From: Angelakisella sp.
GTDB taxonomy: Bacteria; Bacillota; Clostridia; Oscillospirales; Ruminococcaceae
Direction of reading: 5' to 3'
Assembly (NCBI GenBank): GCA_020024515.1
Contig: JAHHTR010000127.1
Location: 1 to 6,026, forward strand
Length of the DNA stretch: 6,026 nucleotides
Position 1 is the first letter of the stretch. Every line of letters starts with the position of its first letter. The notes beneath the pieces were generated by a model. It saw nothing but the letters and a program-made list of their open reading frames with translations. It had not been told where the DNA came from and searched no databases. A program made the position numbers and the translations under genes. Below, in pieces: positions 1 through 5,627 of the stretch.

Positions 1-6
1 TTTGAG

Positions 7-55
7 TATAATTTAATTATTGATGATTTACAATTATTTAATATTGTGTTAACTT
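7..55 (+). promoter_or_regulatory. Candidate promoter region upstream of the importer operon
   Basis: The first 123 bases contain no gene I can support and should be the leader of the permease operon. A perfect TATAAT lies at 7-12, but its -35 box would fall outside the window. A second possibility is TTTACA at 27-32, a 17-nt gap, then TAACTT at 50-55 preceded by an extended -10 TG at 47-48. Such AT-rich DNA yields chance matches easily, so neither is firm. I see no convincing catabolite-repression (cre) site or riboswitch in this leader. Confidence 0.25.
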
Positions 56-114
56 TTATTTAGCAACAACGAATATAAAGAATTTGTTAATGCCTTATAT
101 AAAATTTAAAATTT

Positions 115-120
115 GGAGGT
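115..120 (+). promoter_or_regulatory. Ribosome binding site of the first permease
   Basis: GGAGGT at 115-120 lies 6 nt before the ATG at 127 but only 3 nt before an in-frame GTG at 124. The spacing favours the ATG, so the protein should start at 127 and not at the GTG. Confidence 0.8.
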
Positions 121-126
121 AAAGTG

Positions 127-1107
127 ATGGCGAATGCAGTTTTAAAAAAGAAGAATGAAAAAACTTTATCAAATAGTGAAGAAAAAAAATTTATGAATAA
201 AGTTAAAATGTTCGGACGAATTATTAAAAAAGATTGGGATTTATATCTTCTGTTAATACCGGGTGTAATTTGGTTTTTAATGTTTGCATATAAACCTATG
301 GTTGGTTTAAGAACAGCTTTCTATGATTATAACTTATTTAAAGGTATATCAGGCAGTACTTTTGTCGGACTTCAAAACTTCAAAGATTTTATGAGCAGTC
401 CTGATTTTATACGTGTTGTAAAAAATACATTTATGATAGCTGTATGGCAAATACTTATTTGTTTCCCTTTCCCTATAATACTTGCGATTGCTATTACAGA
501 AATGAAAAACAAATTTGTAAGTAAAATGACACAAACAGCAACATTCCTTCCCCACTTTATTTCAGCGGTTGTTGTATGTGGATTGGTTGTAAACTTTACA
601 TCACCAAGCACAGGTATTATTAATCTTATGTTACAAAAACTTGGTTTTGAACCAATTTACTTTATGGTTAAACCTGAATACTTCCGTGGAATATATACAA
701 CAATGACACTATGGCAGACAGCAGGTTTTAACGCAATAGTATACATAGCGGCACTTATGGGTATCGACCAACAACTGTACGAAGCCGCAACCGTTGACGG
801 TGCAAATAAATGGAAAAAAATTGTAAATGTAACTATCCCGGGAATTTTACCTACAATAGTAACAATGTTCATACTAAATATAGGTAAAATGGTAAAAGTA
901 GGTTATGAATCCATACTACTTCTATACAAACCAACAACTTATCAAACAGCCGACGTTATAGCAACTTATGCTTATCGCTTAGGTATAGAGCAACGTAACT
1001 ATGGACTTGCAACAGCAGTTGGACTATTTGAAGCAATTATAGCACTGATTATGGTTGTAGGTGCAAATAAAATAAGTAAAAAACTAACTGAATCAACTCT
1101 TTGGTAA
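127..1107 (+). CDS. Carbohydrate ABC transporter permease, LplB/YteP type
   Basis: Integral membrane subunit of a CUT1-like oligosaccharide importer, forming half of the transmembrane channel with the next gene product. Using the ATG at 127 the protein has 326 residues, usual for the family. A charged, lysine-rich N-terminal tail of about 36 residues precedes the first membrane helix (LYLLLIPGVIWFLMFAYKPM, about 39-58). Further hydrophobic segments follow near 100-123, 138-157, 190-212, 238-256 and 300-314. The cytoplasmic EAA loop that docks on the ATPase is clear: YEAATVDGANKW, then a Pro in TIPGILP (about 218-242). Family landmarks include FVGLQNFKDF, FLPHFIS, ADVIATYAYRLG and the C-terminal Leu-Trp. 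The gene ends 20 nt before the start of the second permease, so the two are co-transcribed. Family assignment is firm. The substrate cannot be read from the sequence, although relatives carry rhamnogalacturonan, alginate and other complex oligosaccharides. Confidence 0.93.
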   Translation: MANAVLKKKNEKTLSNSEEKKFMNKVKMFGRIIKKDWDLYLLLIPGVIWFLMFAYKPMVGLRTAFYDYNLFKGISGSTFVGLQNFKDFMSSPDFIRVVKNTFMIAVWQILICFPFPIILAIAITEMKNKFVSKMTQTATFLPHFISAVVVCGLVVNFTSPSTGIINLMLQKLGFEPIYFMVKPEYFRGIYTTMTLWQTAGFNAIVYIAALMGIDQQLYEAATVDGANKWKKIVNVTIPGILPTIVTMFILNIGKMVKVGYESILLLYKPTTYQTADVIATYAYRLGIEQRNYGLATAVGLFEAIIALIMVVGANKISKKLTESTLW

Positions 1108-1114
1108 GAAAAGT

Positions 1115-1119
1115 GAGGG
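1115..1119 (+). promoter_or_regulatory. Ribosome binding site of the second permease
   Basis: GAGGG at 1115-1119 lies 8 nt before the ATG at 1128. An in-frame TTG at 1101 would overlap the preceding gene and add nine residues, but it has no suitably placed ribosome binding site. The start is therefore set at 1128. Confidence 0.75.
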
Positions 1120-1127
1120 AAACGTAT

Positions 1128-2024
1128 ATGAGTAAGAAAAAAGAAAACCACCTTATTGAAAGTAAAGGTGAAAAGATATTTAATATTACTATGATTATTT
1201 TGGGTATCATAATCACAATAGTTGTACTGTATCCAATATACTATACATTTATAGCATCTATCAGTAAACCACTTTACGTAGAAGACGGTACAGTAATTTT
1301 TTTGCCAAAAGGTGTAAACTTTCAAAGTTATATAGAAGCATTCAAAACTCCCAATATATGGGTTTCTTATGGAAACACATTCTTTTATACAATATTTGGT
1401 GTAATATTTAATATGTTCTTGACAACAACAATGGCGTATGCACTAAGTAAAAAACGTTTGCTTTTCCGTAAATTTTGGACACTGTTTACAGTATTTACAA
1501 TGTGGTTCAGTGCAGGTATGATTCCACTATACCTAACATTCAGAGATTACAATCTGCTAAATACACGTACAGCTATTATCATTGGCTTTGGTATCAATAC
1601 ATACAACCTTATCATTATGAAAAGCTTTTTTGAACAACTACCTGAATCACTTGAAGAAGCCGCATTTATTGATGGTGCAAATAACCTTAAAATATTTGCA
1701 AAAATTTTCTTGCCACTATCAAAACCCGCACTTGCAACAGTTGGTATGTTCTATGCCGTAAATAGATGGAATGGTTATTTTTGGCCAATGAACCTATTGA
1801 AAGATGACAGTAAAATGCCACTACAAGTTCTACTGAAAAAATTAATTGTTGACAGAGTTGCAAATGAAACAGAAGCAGCAATTATTACATCAAGCTCAAT
1901 GACTTCACCAACTACTATAATATATGCTATTATTATCTTCGCAATAATCCCAATCATAATAGTATATCCTTTCGTACAAAAATACTTTAAAACAGGTATG
2001 ACTCTTGGTGCTGTTAAAGGATAA
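1128..2024 (+). CDS. Carbohydrate ABC transporter permease, LplC/YtcP type
   Basis: Second membrane subunit of the importer, expected to pair with the upstream permease. The protein has 298 residues, the usual family length. Hydrophobic segments are visible near 18-45, 84-105, 115-136, 147-165, 200-222 and 262-282. The EAA loop is intact: LEEAAFIDGANNLKIF followed by IFLPLSKP (about 176-200), with the conserved Glu-Ala-Ala, Asp-Gly-Ala and Leu-Pro. The C-terminus, VQKYFKTGMTLGAVKG, is a hallmark of the YtcP/LplC branch. It lies between the first permease and the binding-protein gene, all on the same strand. No frameshift or missing motif is seen. Transport is probably powered by a shared MsmX-like ATPase encoded elsewhere, since none is present here; that part is inference from the family. 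Confidence 0.93.
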   Translation: MSKKKENHLIESKGEKIFNITMIILGIIITIVVLYPIYYTFIASISKPLYVEDGTVIFLPKGVNFQSYIEAFKTPNIWVSYGNTFFYTIFGVIFNMFLTTTMAYALSKKRLLFRKFWTLFTVFTMWFSAGMIPLYLTFRDYNLLNTRTAIIIGFGINTYNLIIMKSFFEQLPESLEEAAFIDGANNLKIFAKIFLPLSKPALATVGMFYAVNRWNGYFWPMNLLKDDSKMPLQVLLKKLIVDRVANETEAAIITSSSMTSPTTIIYAIIIFAIIPIIIVYPFVQKYFKTGMTLGAVKG

Positions 2025-2043
2025 TTTTTAAACAATAAATAAC

Positions 2044-2067
2044 TAAAAGATTTGCTTTAATCTTTTA
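2044..2067 (+). other. AT-rich intergenic hairpin between permease and binding-protein genes
   Basis: A perfect 9-bp inverted repeat, TAAAAGATT (2044-2052) and AATCTTTTA (2059-2067), encloses a 6-nt loop. It has one G-C pair per arm and no T-tract after it, so it is at best a weak structure. In a transporter operon it could be an RNA processing or stability site that lets the binding protein be made in excess over the permeases. That role is inferred from position only. Confidence 0.4.
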
Positions 2068-2096
2068 AAATAAAAAATATAACGAGGAGTATAAAT

Positions 2097-3689
2097 ATGA
2101 AAAAATTACTAGCTACACTATTGGCAATCGCACTTCTTGCTACAACTTTTACCGCTTGCGGCAACACAAACAATACTACGGACAACACTGATACACCTGT
2201 TGTTGAGGAAAAATTAGAAGGCAGTCTTATCAGCAAAGACAAGAAAACTTTTTCAATATTTCTAAACTTTAACAATATGCCATTTGACGGTAACTGGCCA
2301 ATTTGGCAAGAAATAGGCAAAAGAACAAATATATATCTTGAAGGAATTATCCCAAAATCGAGTTCAGACGAGAAACAAGCATTCACAAATATGCTAAACT
2401 CAGGTGACCTTGCAGATATTATAGGCTTTGTAGACCCTGCTGCTCTTGAAGAACTTGGCAGAGACGGTGGTCTGATTCCGCTCAATGACCTAATTGATAA
2501 ATATGCTCCAAACATTAAAAGAGTTTTTGACGAAAACCCAAAAGTAAAACGTTATGCTACTTCACTTGACGGAAATATCTATCAAATACCAAAAGCTATA
2601 AAAACAAAGGTTACAGAAATGTGGTGGATTCGTCAAGACTGGTTGGATAAACTAAATCTTAAAGCACCTACCAATGTTGATGAACTTTATAACGTTTTAA
2701 CAGCATTCAGAAACGAAGATCCTAACGGAAACGGTCTAAAAGACGAAATTCCTCTATTCGACAGAGCAGGACACAAAATGCTTGACGAATACCTATGCCT
2801 ATGGGATACAAGCACAAACTTCTATGTAAGAGATGGTAAAGTTGTATTTGAGCCACTTGAAGAAAACTTTAAAATTGGTGTAACAAATATGGCTAAATGG
2901 TACAAAGAAGGATTAATTGACCCTGAAATATTCACACGTGGACCAAAAAGCCGTGACGTACTGTTAGGCGGTAACTTGGGTGGTATGACACACGACTGGC
3001 AAAGTGCAGCAAGCTACAATGTAACTCTTGCAAAAGATATCCCAGGATTTAAAATGCAAGGTATACCTCCAATAGCTGACCAAAACGGCGTAGTAAAAGA
3101 ACGTGCAGAATCTTCACCTGTTGTTGGTTGGGGTATATCAAGCAGCTGTAAAGACCCTGTAACAGTTATTAAGTTTATGGATTACTTCTTTACAGAAGAG
3201 GGCGCAAACATTATGAACTGGGGTATCGAAGGTGATACATACACAGTAAATGAAAAAGGCGAAAAAGTATTTACAGATAAAGTTCTAAATTCAGGAAAAA
3301 GTGTAATAGCTTATCTACGTAGCCTAGGGTGTCAATACAGAATAGGTATGGATCATGACCCAATGTTTGAAACAGCTTCAGCAACAGACTCTGCAAAAGA
3401 AGTTATTAAAATGTATTCTGAACATTCAGAATGGTATTTGGAAAATATGCCTCCTTATGTTGATGGTAACCTAACACTAAAATATCTACCTGAAGACGAA
3501 AAAGAATACAACAAACTAATGAGTAACATTGAACCTTATGTTGATGAATGTTTCCAAAAATGGATACTTGGTATCAGCGATTTTGAAAAAGACTATCCTA
3601 CTTTTGTAAAGAACTTAAAAAATCGTGGCATAGACAGAGCTATTGAAATCAATCAAAAAGCTTACGATATTTATCTTGGCAAAAAATAA
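2097..3689 (+). CDS. Extracellular carbohydrate-binding lipoprotein, LplA/YtcQ type
   Basis: Membrane-anchored substrate-binding protein that delivers oligosaccharide to the two upstream permeases. Translation starts at the ATG at 2097, after AGGAG at 2085-2089. Residues 1-20 form a lipoprotein signal peptide with a Lys-Lys start, a hydrophobic core and the lipobox FTAC, making Cys21 the lipidated residue. An Asn/Thr/Asp-rich linker runs to about residue 38. The mature domain has the family landmarks DGGLIPLNDLIDKYAPNI (about 124-140), DGNIYQIPK (158-166) and WWIRQDWLDKLNLKAPTNVD (176-195). The stretch DPNGNGLKDE (208-217) looks like the EF-hand-like calcium loop known in the alginate-binding AlgQ proteins. 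The many Trp, Tyr and Phe residues suit stacking against sugar rings. At 530 residues it belongs to the large oligosaccharide-binding class. It is the last gene before a strong hairpin. The substrate is unknown; the neighbouring sulfatase suggests a sulfated glycan fragment. Confidence 0.93.
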   Translation: MKKLLATLLAIALLATTFTACGNTNNTTDNTDTPVVEEKLEGSLISKDKKTFSIFLNFNNMPFDGNWPIWQEIGKRTNIYLEGIIPKSSSDEKQAFTNMLNSGDLADIIGFVDPAALEELGRDGGLIPLNDLIDKYAPNIKRVFDENPKVKRYATSLDGNIYQIPKAIKTKVTEMWWIRQDWLDKLNLKAPTNVDELYNVLTAFRNEDPNGNGLKDEIPLFDRAGHKMLDEYLCLWDTSTNFYVRDGKVVFEPLEENFKIGVTNMAKWYKEGLIDPEIFTRGPKSRDVLLGGNLGGMTHDWQSAASYNVTLAKDIPGFKMQGIPPIADQNGVVKERAESSPVVGWGISSSCKDPVTVIKFMDYFFTEEGANIMNWGIEGDTYTVNEKGEKVFTDKVLNSGKSVIAYLRSLGCQYRIGMDHDPMFETASATDSAKEVIKMYSEHSEWYLENMPPYVDGNLTLKYLPEDEKEYNKLMSNIEPYVDECFQKWILGISDFEKDYPTFVKNLKNRGIDRAIEINQKAYDIYLGKK

Positions 3690-3718
3690 TAAATATGTAA
3701 TAATTAAATAGCAAAACC

Positions 3719-3749
3719 ATATCCCTGTATTTACATAATACAGGGATAT
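3719..3749 (+). repeat. Perfect 13-bp palindrome/hairpin after the binding-protein gene
   Basis: The arms ATATCCCTGTATT (3719-3731) and AATACAGGGATAT (3737-3749) are exactly complementary and separated by 5 nt. No T-run follows (the next bases are AGTTATAATAG), so this is not a canonical intrinsic terminator. As RNA it could protect the 3' end of the binding-protein message. As DNA it is a two-fold symmetric site centred on the -35 box of the sulfatase promoter and could bind a dimeric regulator. The dyad is certain; the role is inferred. Confidence 0.8.
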
Positions 3750-3758
3750 AGTTATAAT
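3730..3758 (+). promoter_or_regulatory. Sigma-A-type promoter of the sulfatase gene
   Basis: TTTACA (3730-3735, five of six matches to TTGACA) is followed by a 17-nt spacer and a perfect TATAAT (3753-3758). Transcription would begin near 3765, giving a leader of about 25 nt that contains the AAGGAG ribosome binding site at 3776-3781. The -35 box lies in the centre of the 3719-3749 palindrome, so a protein bound there would block RNA polymerase. The sulfatase may therefore be expressed and regulated separately from the importer. Confidence 0.65.
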
Positions 3759-3789
3759 AGAGAAGAATACAAAAAAAGGAGAAAAAAAT

Positions 3790-5193
3790 ATGTCACAAAA
3801 AAACATCTTAATATTTGTAACTGACCAGCTTACATGGCGAGCATTACCCTGCTACGGAAACGATTTTGTTAAAACACCGAATATAGACAGAATTGCAAAG
3901 GATAGTGTAATTTTTGATAAATGTTATACTCCTTGTCCACTTTGCCAACCTGCACGTGCATCTTTTTGGAGTGGTAGATACCCACACGAAATTGACGTGC
4001 TTTCCAATGGCAGAAATTGGCCTATAAGTACTGTATCTACCGATGTCCCTACACTTGGAGAAACTTTTAAAAATGCAGGTTATGACACATATCACTTTGG
4101 TAAATGTCATGATGCAGGTGCTTTGCGTGGATTTTACTGTGAACCGGAAGAACAAATTAAAATACCTGACGAAAAAGAAGCTTTCCCACTAAATTTTGAT
4201 ACATATCAAGACAGATATACAACAGAAAAATGTGTTGAATTTTTGGAAAAACATAACTTTGAAAAACCACTGCTTATGGTTGCAGACCTTGTAAATCCTC
4301 ATAATATTTGTGGTTGGATAGGTGCAAATGCAGGCGTACATGATGATATAGAAACAGGTAAACCTTTGCCACCGCTACCGGAAAACTTTGATTTTGATGA
4401 TATAGAAAACCGACCAAAAGCAATACAATATATTTGTTGCAGTCACAACAGACAAGCACAAACATCAGGCTGGACACTGAGAAACTATCAACACTATTTA
4501 GCTGCTTACTACTATTATTTGGAGTTTGTAGATAGAGAAATAGGACTAATTCTTGACGCACTTGAAAAAACTGGCAAAAAAGATGATACTATGATAGTAT
4601 TTATGGCTGACCATGGTGACAGTATGGTAGCTCGCGGTAGAGTTACAAAACAAGTTGACTTTTATGAAGAAGTAACAAGAGTTCCTTTTATTTTCAGTGG
4701 AAAAGATATTGTACCACAAACTAACCATATCCAAGGTTTAACATCACTTCTCGACCTATACCCAACACTTTGCGGTTATGCAGGAATAGAAGTCCCTGAT
4801 GGTGTAAGAGGTACTGATATTTCAAATGTATTGTTTGGCAAAGAAATTCCACAAAAAGAATTTGTGGCAAGTGAATGGCATACAGAGTGGGGCTTTACAG
4901 TGTCTCCCGGTAGAATGATTCGTACAGATGAATATAAATATACATACTATATTGAGGACAAGGGTGAAGAACTTTATGACCTAAAAAACGACCCTTATGA
5001 AAAAGTAAATTTGGCAAAAAATCCTCAATACAAAGAACAAGTTGAGAATATGCGTAAATTGTTGGAGAAACATTTAGACGATACAAGAGATAATTTTATG
5101 GAACTTGAATGGTATGCTGATGAAAAATGGAGAAGTCATAAGATAGGTTATCAAAATCACCAAGGCATTGCTGCTCCACAAGAGAAAAAATAA
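3790..5193 (+). CDS. Cys-type S1-family sulfatase, probably cytoplasmic
   Basis: Hydrolyses a sulfate ester, most likely on a carbohydrate. The ATG at 3790 follows AAGGAG with 8-nt spacing. The protein has 467 residues, normal for the family. Asp12 (FVTDQ) is the expected N-terminal metal ligand. The signature CQPARASFWSGR begins at Cys52, which must be converted to formylglycine; Arg56 completes the CxPxR core. FGKCH (103-107) matches the usual GKxH motif with Lys105 and His107. NPH ends at His171. MADHGD supplies the metal ligands Asp274 and His275, and Lys287 in the following TKQVDFYEE segment fits the conserved lysine. The C-terminal part has the typical ELYDLKNDPYEKVNLA. There is no signal peptide or membrane segment, so the enzyme should act in the cytoplasm on imported substrate. 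The maturing enzyme (anaerobic radical-SAM anSME in such bacteria) is not in the window. The exact S1 subfamily and the sulfated substrate cannot be assigned from the sequence. Confidence 0.93.
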   Translation: MSQKNILIFVTDQLTWRALPCYGNDFVKTPNIDRIAKDSVIFDKCYTPCPLCQPARASFWSGRYPHEIDVLSNGRNWPISTVSTDVPTLGETFKNAGYDTYHFGKCHDAGALRGFYCEPEEQIKIPDEKEAFPLNFDTYQDRYTTEKCVEFLEKHNFEKPLLMVADLVNPHNICGWIGANAGVHDDIETGKPLPPLPENFDFDDIENRPKAIQYICCSHNRQAQTSGWTLRNYQHYLAAYYYYLEFVDREIGLILDALEKTGKKDDTMIVFMADHGDSMVARGRVTKQVDFYEEVTRVPFIFSGKDIVPQTNHIQGLTSLLDLYPTLCGYAGIEVPDGVRGTDISNVLFGKEIPQKEFVASEWHTEWGFTVSPGRMIRTDEYKYTYYIEDKGEELYDLKNDPYEKVNLAKNPQYKEQVENMRKLLEKHLDDTRDNFMELEWYADEKWRSHKIGYQNHQGIAAPQEKK

Positions 5194-5262
5194 AAAATAT
5201 ATATTGACTAATTATTTAATTTCAAGCATATCATTTGCAATTAAAACCACCTATTGAACTAC

Positions 5263-5273
5263 ACTTGTCAAGT
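5263..5273 (+). repeat. Short perfect dyad in the sulfatase 3' region
   Basis: ACTTG (5263-5267) and CAAGT (5269-5273) are perfect inverted arms around one base. The surrounding 105 bases after the sulfatase stop hold no gene. A TATAAT occurs at 5284-5289, but the nearest -35-like TTGTCA (5265-5270) is only 13 nt away, too close for an ordinary promoter, and transcription would run straight into the terminator. The dyad could be a protein site, an old mobile-element end or chance. Confidence 0.25.
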
Positions 5274-5298
5274 AAAAGCAGACTATAATTTTTTTCTT

Positions 5299-5324
5299 AC
5301 CCCCAGTTAAACTGGGGGTTTTTT
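5299..5324 (+). terminator. Intrinsic terminator of the sulfatase transcript
   Basis: The stem ACCCCCAGT (5299-5307) pairs fully with ACTGGGGGT (5311-5319) around a 3-nt loop and runs directly into six T (5319-5324). The five G-C pairs at its base stand out in an AT-rich region. It lies about 105 nt after the sulfatase stop and works in the plus direction only, as there is no A-run on its left side. Confidence 0.93.
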
Positions 5325-5340
5325 CATACTTTTTTACACC

Positions 5341-5384
5341 AAATAAAAAGACGATACAAGCTCAATATTTCAGATTATATCGTC
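5341..5384 (-). terminator. Minus-strand terminator-like hairpin after a gene remnant
   Basis: Read on the minus strand, GACGATA (plus 5384-5378) pairs with TATCGTC (plus 5356-5350), and the 21-nt interior can extend the stem through AA/TT, CT/AG and AA/TT pairs separated by mismatches. It is followed by TTTTTATTT (plus 5349-5341). This is the layout of an intrinsic terminator for a minus-strand gene and sits 15 nt beyond the stop codon of the remnant at 5400-5542. The stem is imperfect and AT-rich, so efficiency is uncertain. Confidence 0.6.
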
Positions 5385-5399
5385 ATTAGTCATTATCAT

Positions 5400-5542
5400 T
5401 TATTTTTTAGTATTCATTTTTTGATATTCAAAACAAATCGGCTTTTAATCACCAATCATTTTCCTTTTTCTACCCACAAAATCTTTGTACAATTATCAAT
5501 AAGTGTATTTACTACCAAAAATAATAAATTTGATTTTTTAAC
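5400..5542 (-). pseudogene. Decayed C-terminus of a polysaccharide/teichoic-acid ABC exporter ATPase
   Basis: The minus strand, read from 5542 down, encodes a segment ending in LIDNCTKILWVEKGK and then meets a stop (5458-5456). One frame over it continues MIGD, a stop, then KPICFEYQKMNTKK and a final stop at 5402-5400. Joined, this resembles the end of the nucleotide-binding domain of Wzt/TagH-type exporters, where a VSH segment is followed by a pattern like lCdraIWlekGki, then miGd, then keVceaYqk. The catalytic VSH itself is not preserved (a VVNT stretch stands near its place), and everything upstream (Walker A, signature, Walker B) is missing. At least one frameshift in an A-run and one internal stop prevent function. 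The remnant still ends next to its own terminator-like hairpin. The match is made by eye on a short stretch; chance resemblance is the alternative. Confidence 0.55.
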
Positions 5543-5558
5543 TTAAAAATGATATGCT
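5530..5558 (+). promoter_or_regulatory. Sigma-A-type promoter of the COG5610-like gene
   Basis: TTGATT (5530-5535), a 17-nt spacer and TATGCT (5553-5558), with an extended -10 TG at 5550-5551, form a good promoter candidate. Transcription would start near 5565, leaving a leader of about 63 nt before the ATG at 5628. The -35 box overlaps the upstream edge of the exporter-ATPase remnant. Just downstream, TTATA and TATAA (5558-5562 and 5569-5573) form a small dyad that is too AT-rich to interpret. Confidence 0.5.
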
Positions 5559-5627
5559 TATAGTGTCATATAACAATAAAAAGTAATATATAGTAAAAAA
5601 TGTATATTAAAAGATAGAGGTTAACTT

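Noticed and set aside
1..63. An open frame of 20 codons (plus strand, frame 1) running from the window edge to TAG at 61-63, possibly the end of an upstream gene.
   Set aside because: It is too short and low in complexity to recognise, and a run of this length without a stop is not rare. The sequence upstream of the window is needed to decide.
124..126. GTG at 124 as start of the first permease.
   Set aside because: It is only 3 nt from the GGAGGT site, while the adjacent ATG at 127 has normal spacing.
349..872. Minus-strand open frames of 68-79 codons within the first permease gene, and similar ones inside the other genes.
   Set aside because: They lie opposite clear, conserved coding sequence, show no recognisable domain and lack convincing start signals, so they are shadows of the plus-strand genes.
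1101..1127. TTG at 1101 as start of the second permease, overlapping the first permease.
   Set aside because: No suitably placed ribosome binding site; GAGGG at 1115-1119 serves the ATG at 1128, which also gives the usual family N-terminus.
3719..3749. The strong hairpin after the binding-protein gene as an intrinsic terminator.
   Set aside because: Neither strand has a T-run directly after the stem, so simple intrinsic termination is not supported; it was kept as a palindrome with possible other roles.
3922..3945. A CX3CX2C pattern (Cys45, Cys49, Cys52) in the sulfatase, like the iron-sulfur motif of radical-SAM enzymes.
   Set aside because: It overlaps the sulfatase signature, with Cys52 being the formylglycine precursor, and the rest of the protein is a typical sulfatase with no radical-SAM fold features. 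The spacing is a coincidence.
5194..5627. CRISPR array, tRNA or riboswitch in the long gap after the sulfatase.
   Set aside because: No repeated units, no cloverleaf-like arrangement and no recognisable riboswitch core were seen; only the two terminator-like hairpins, a small dyad, the gene remnant and promoter boxes can be supported.
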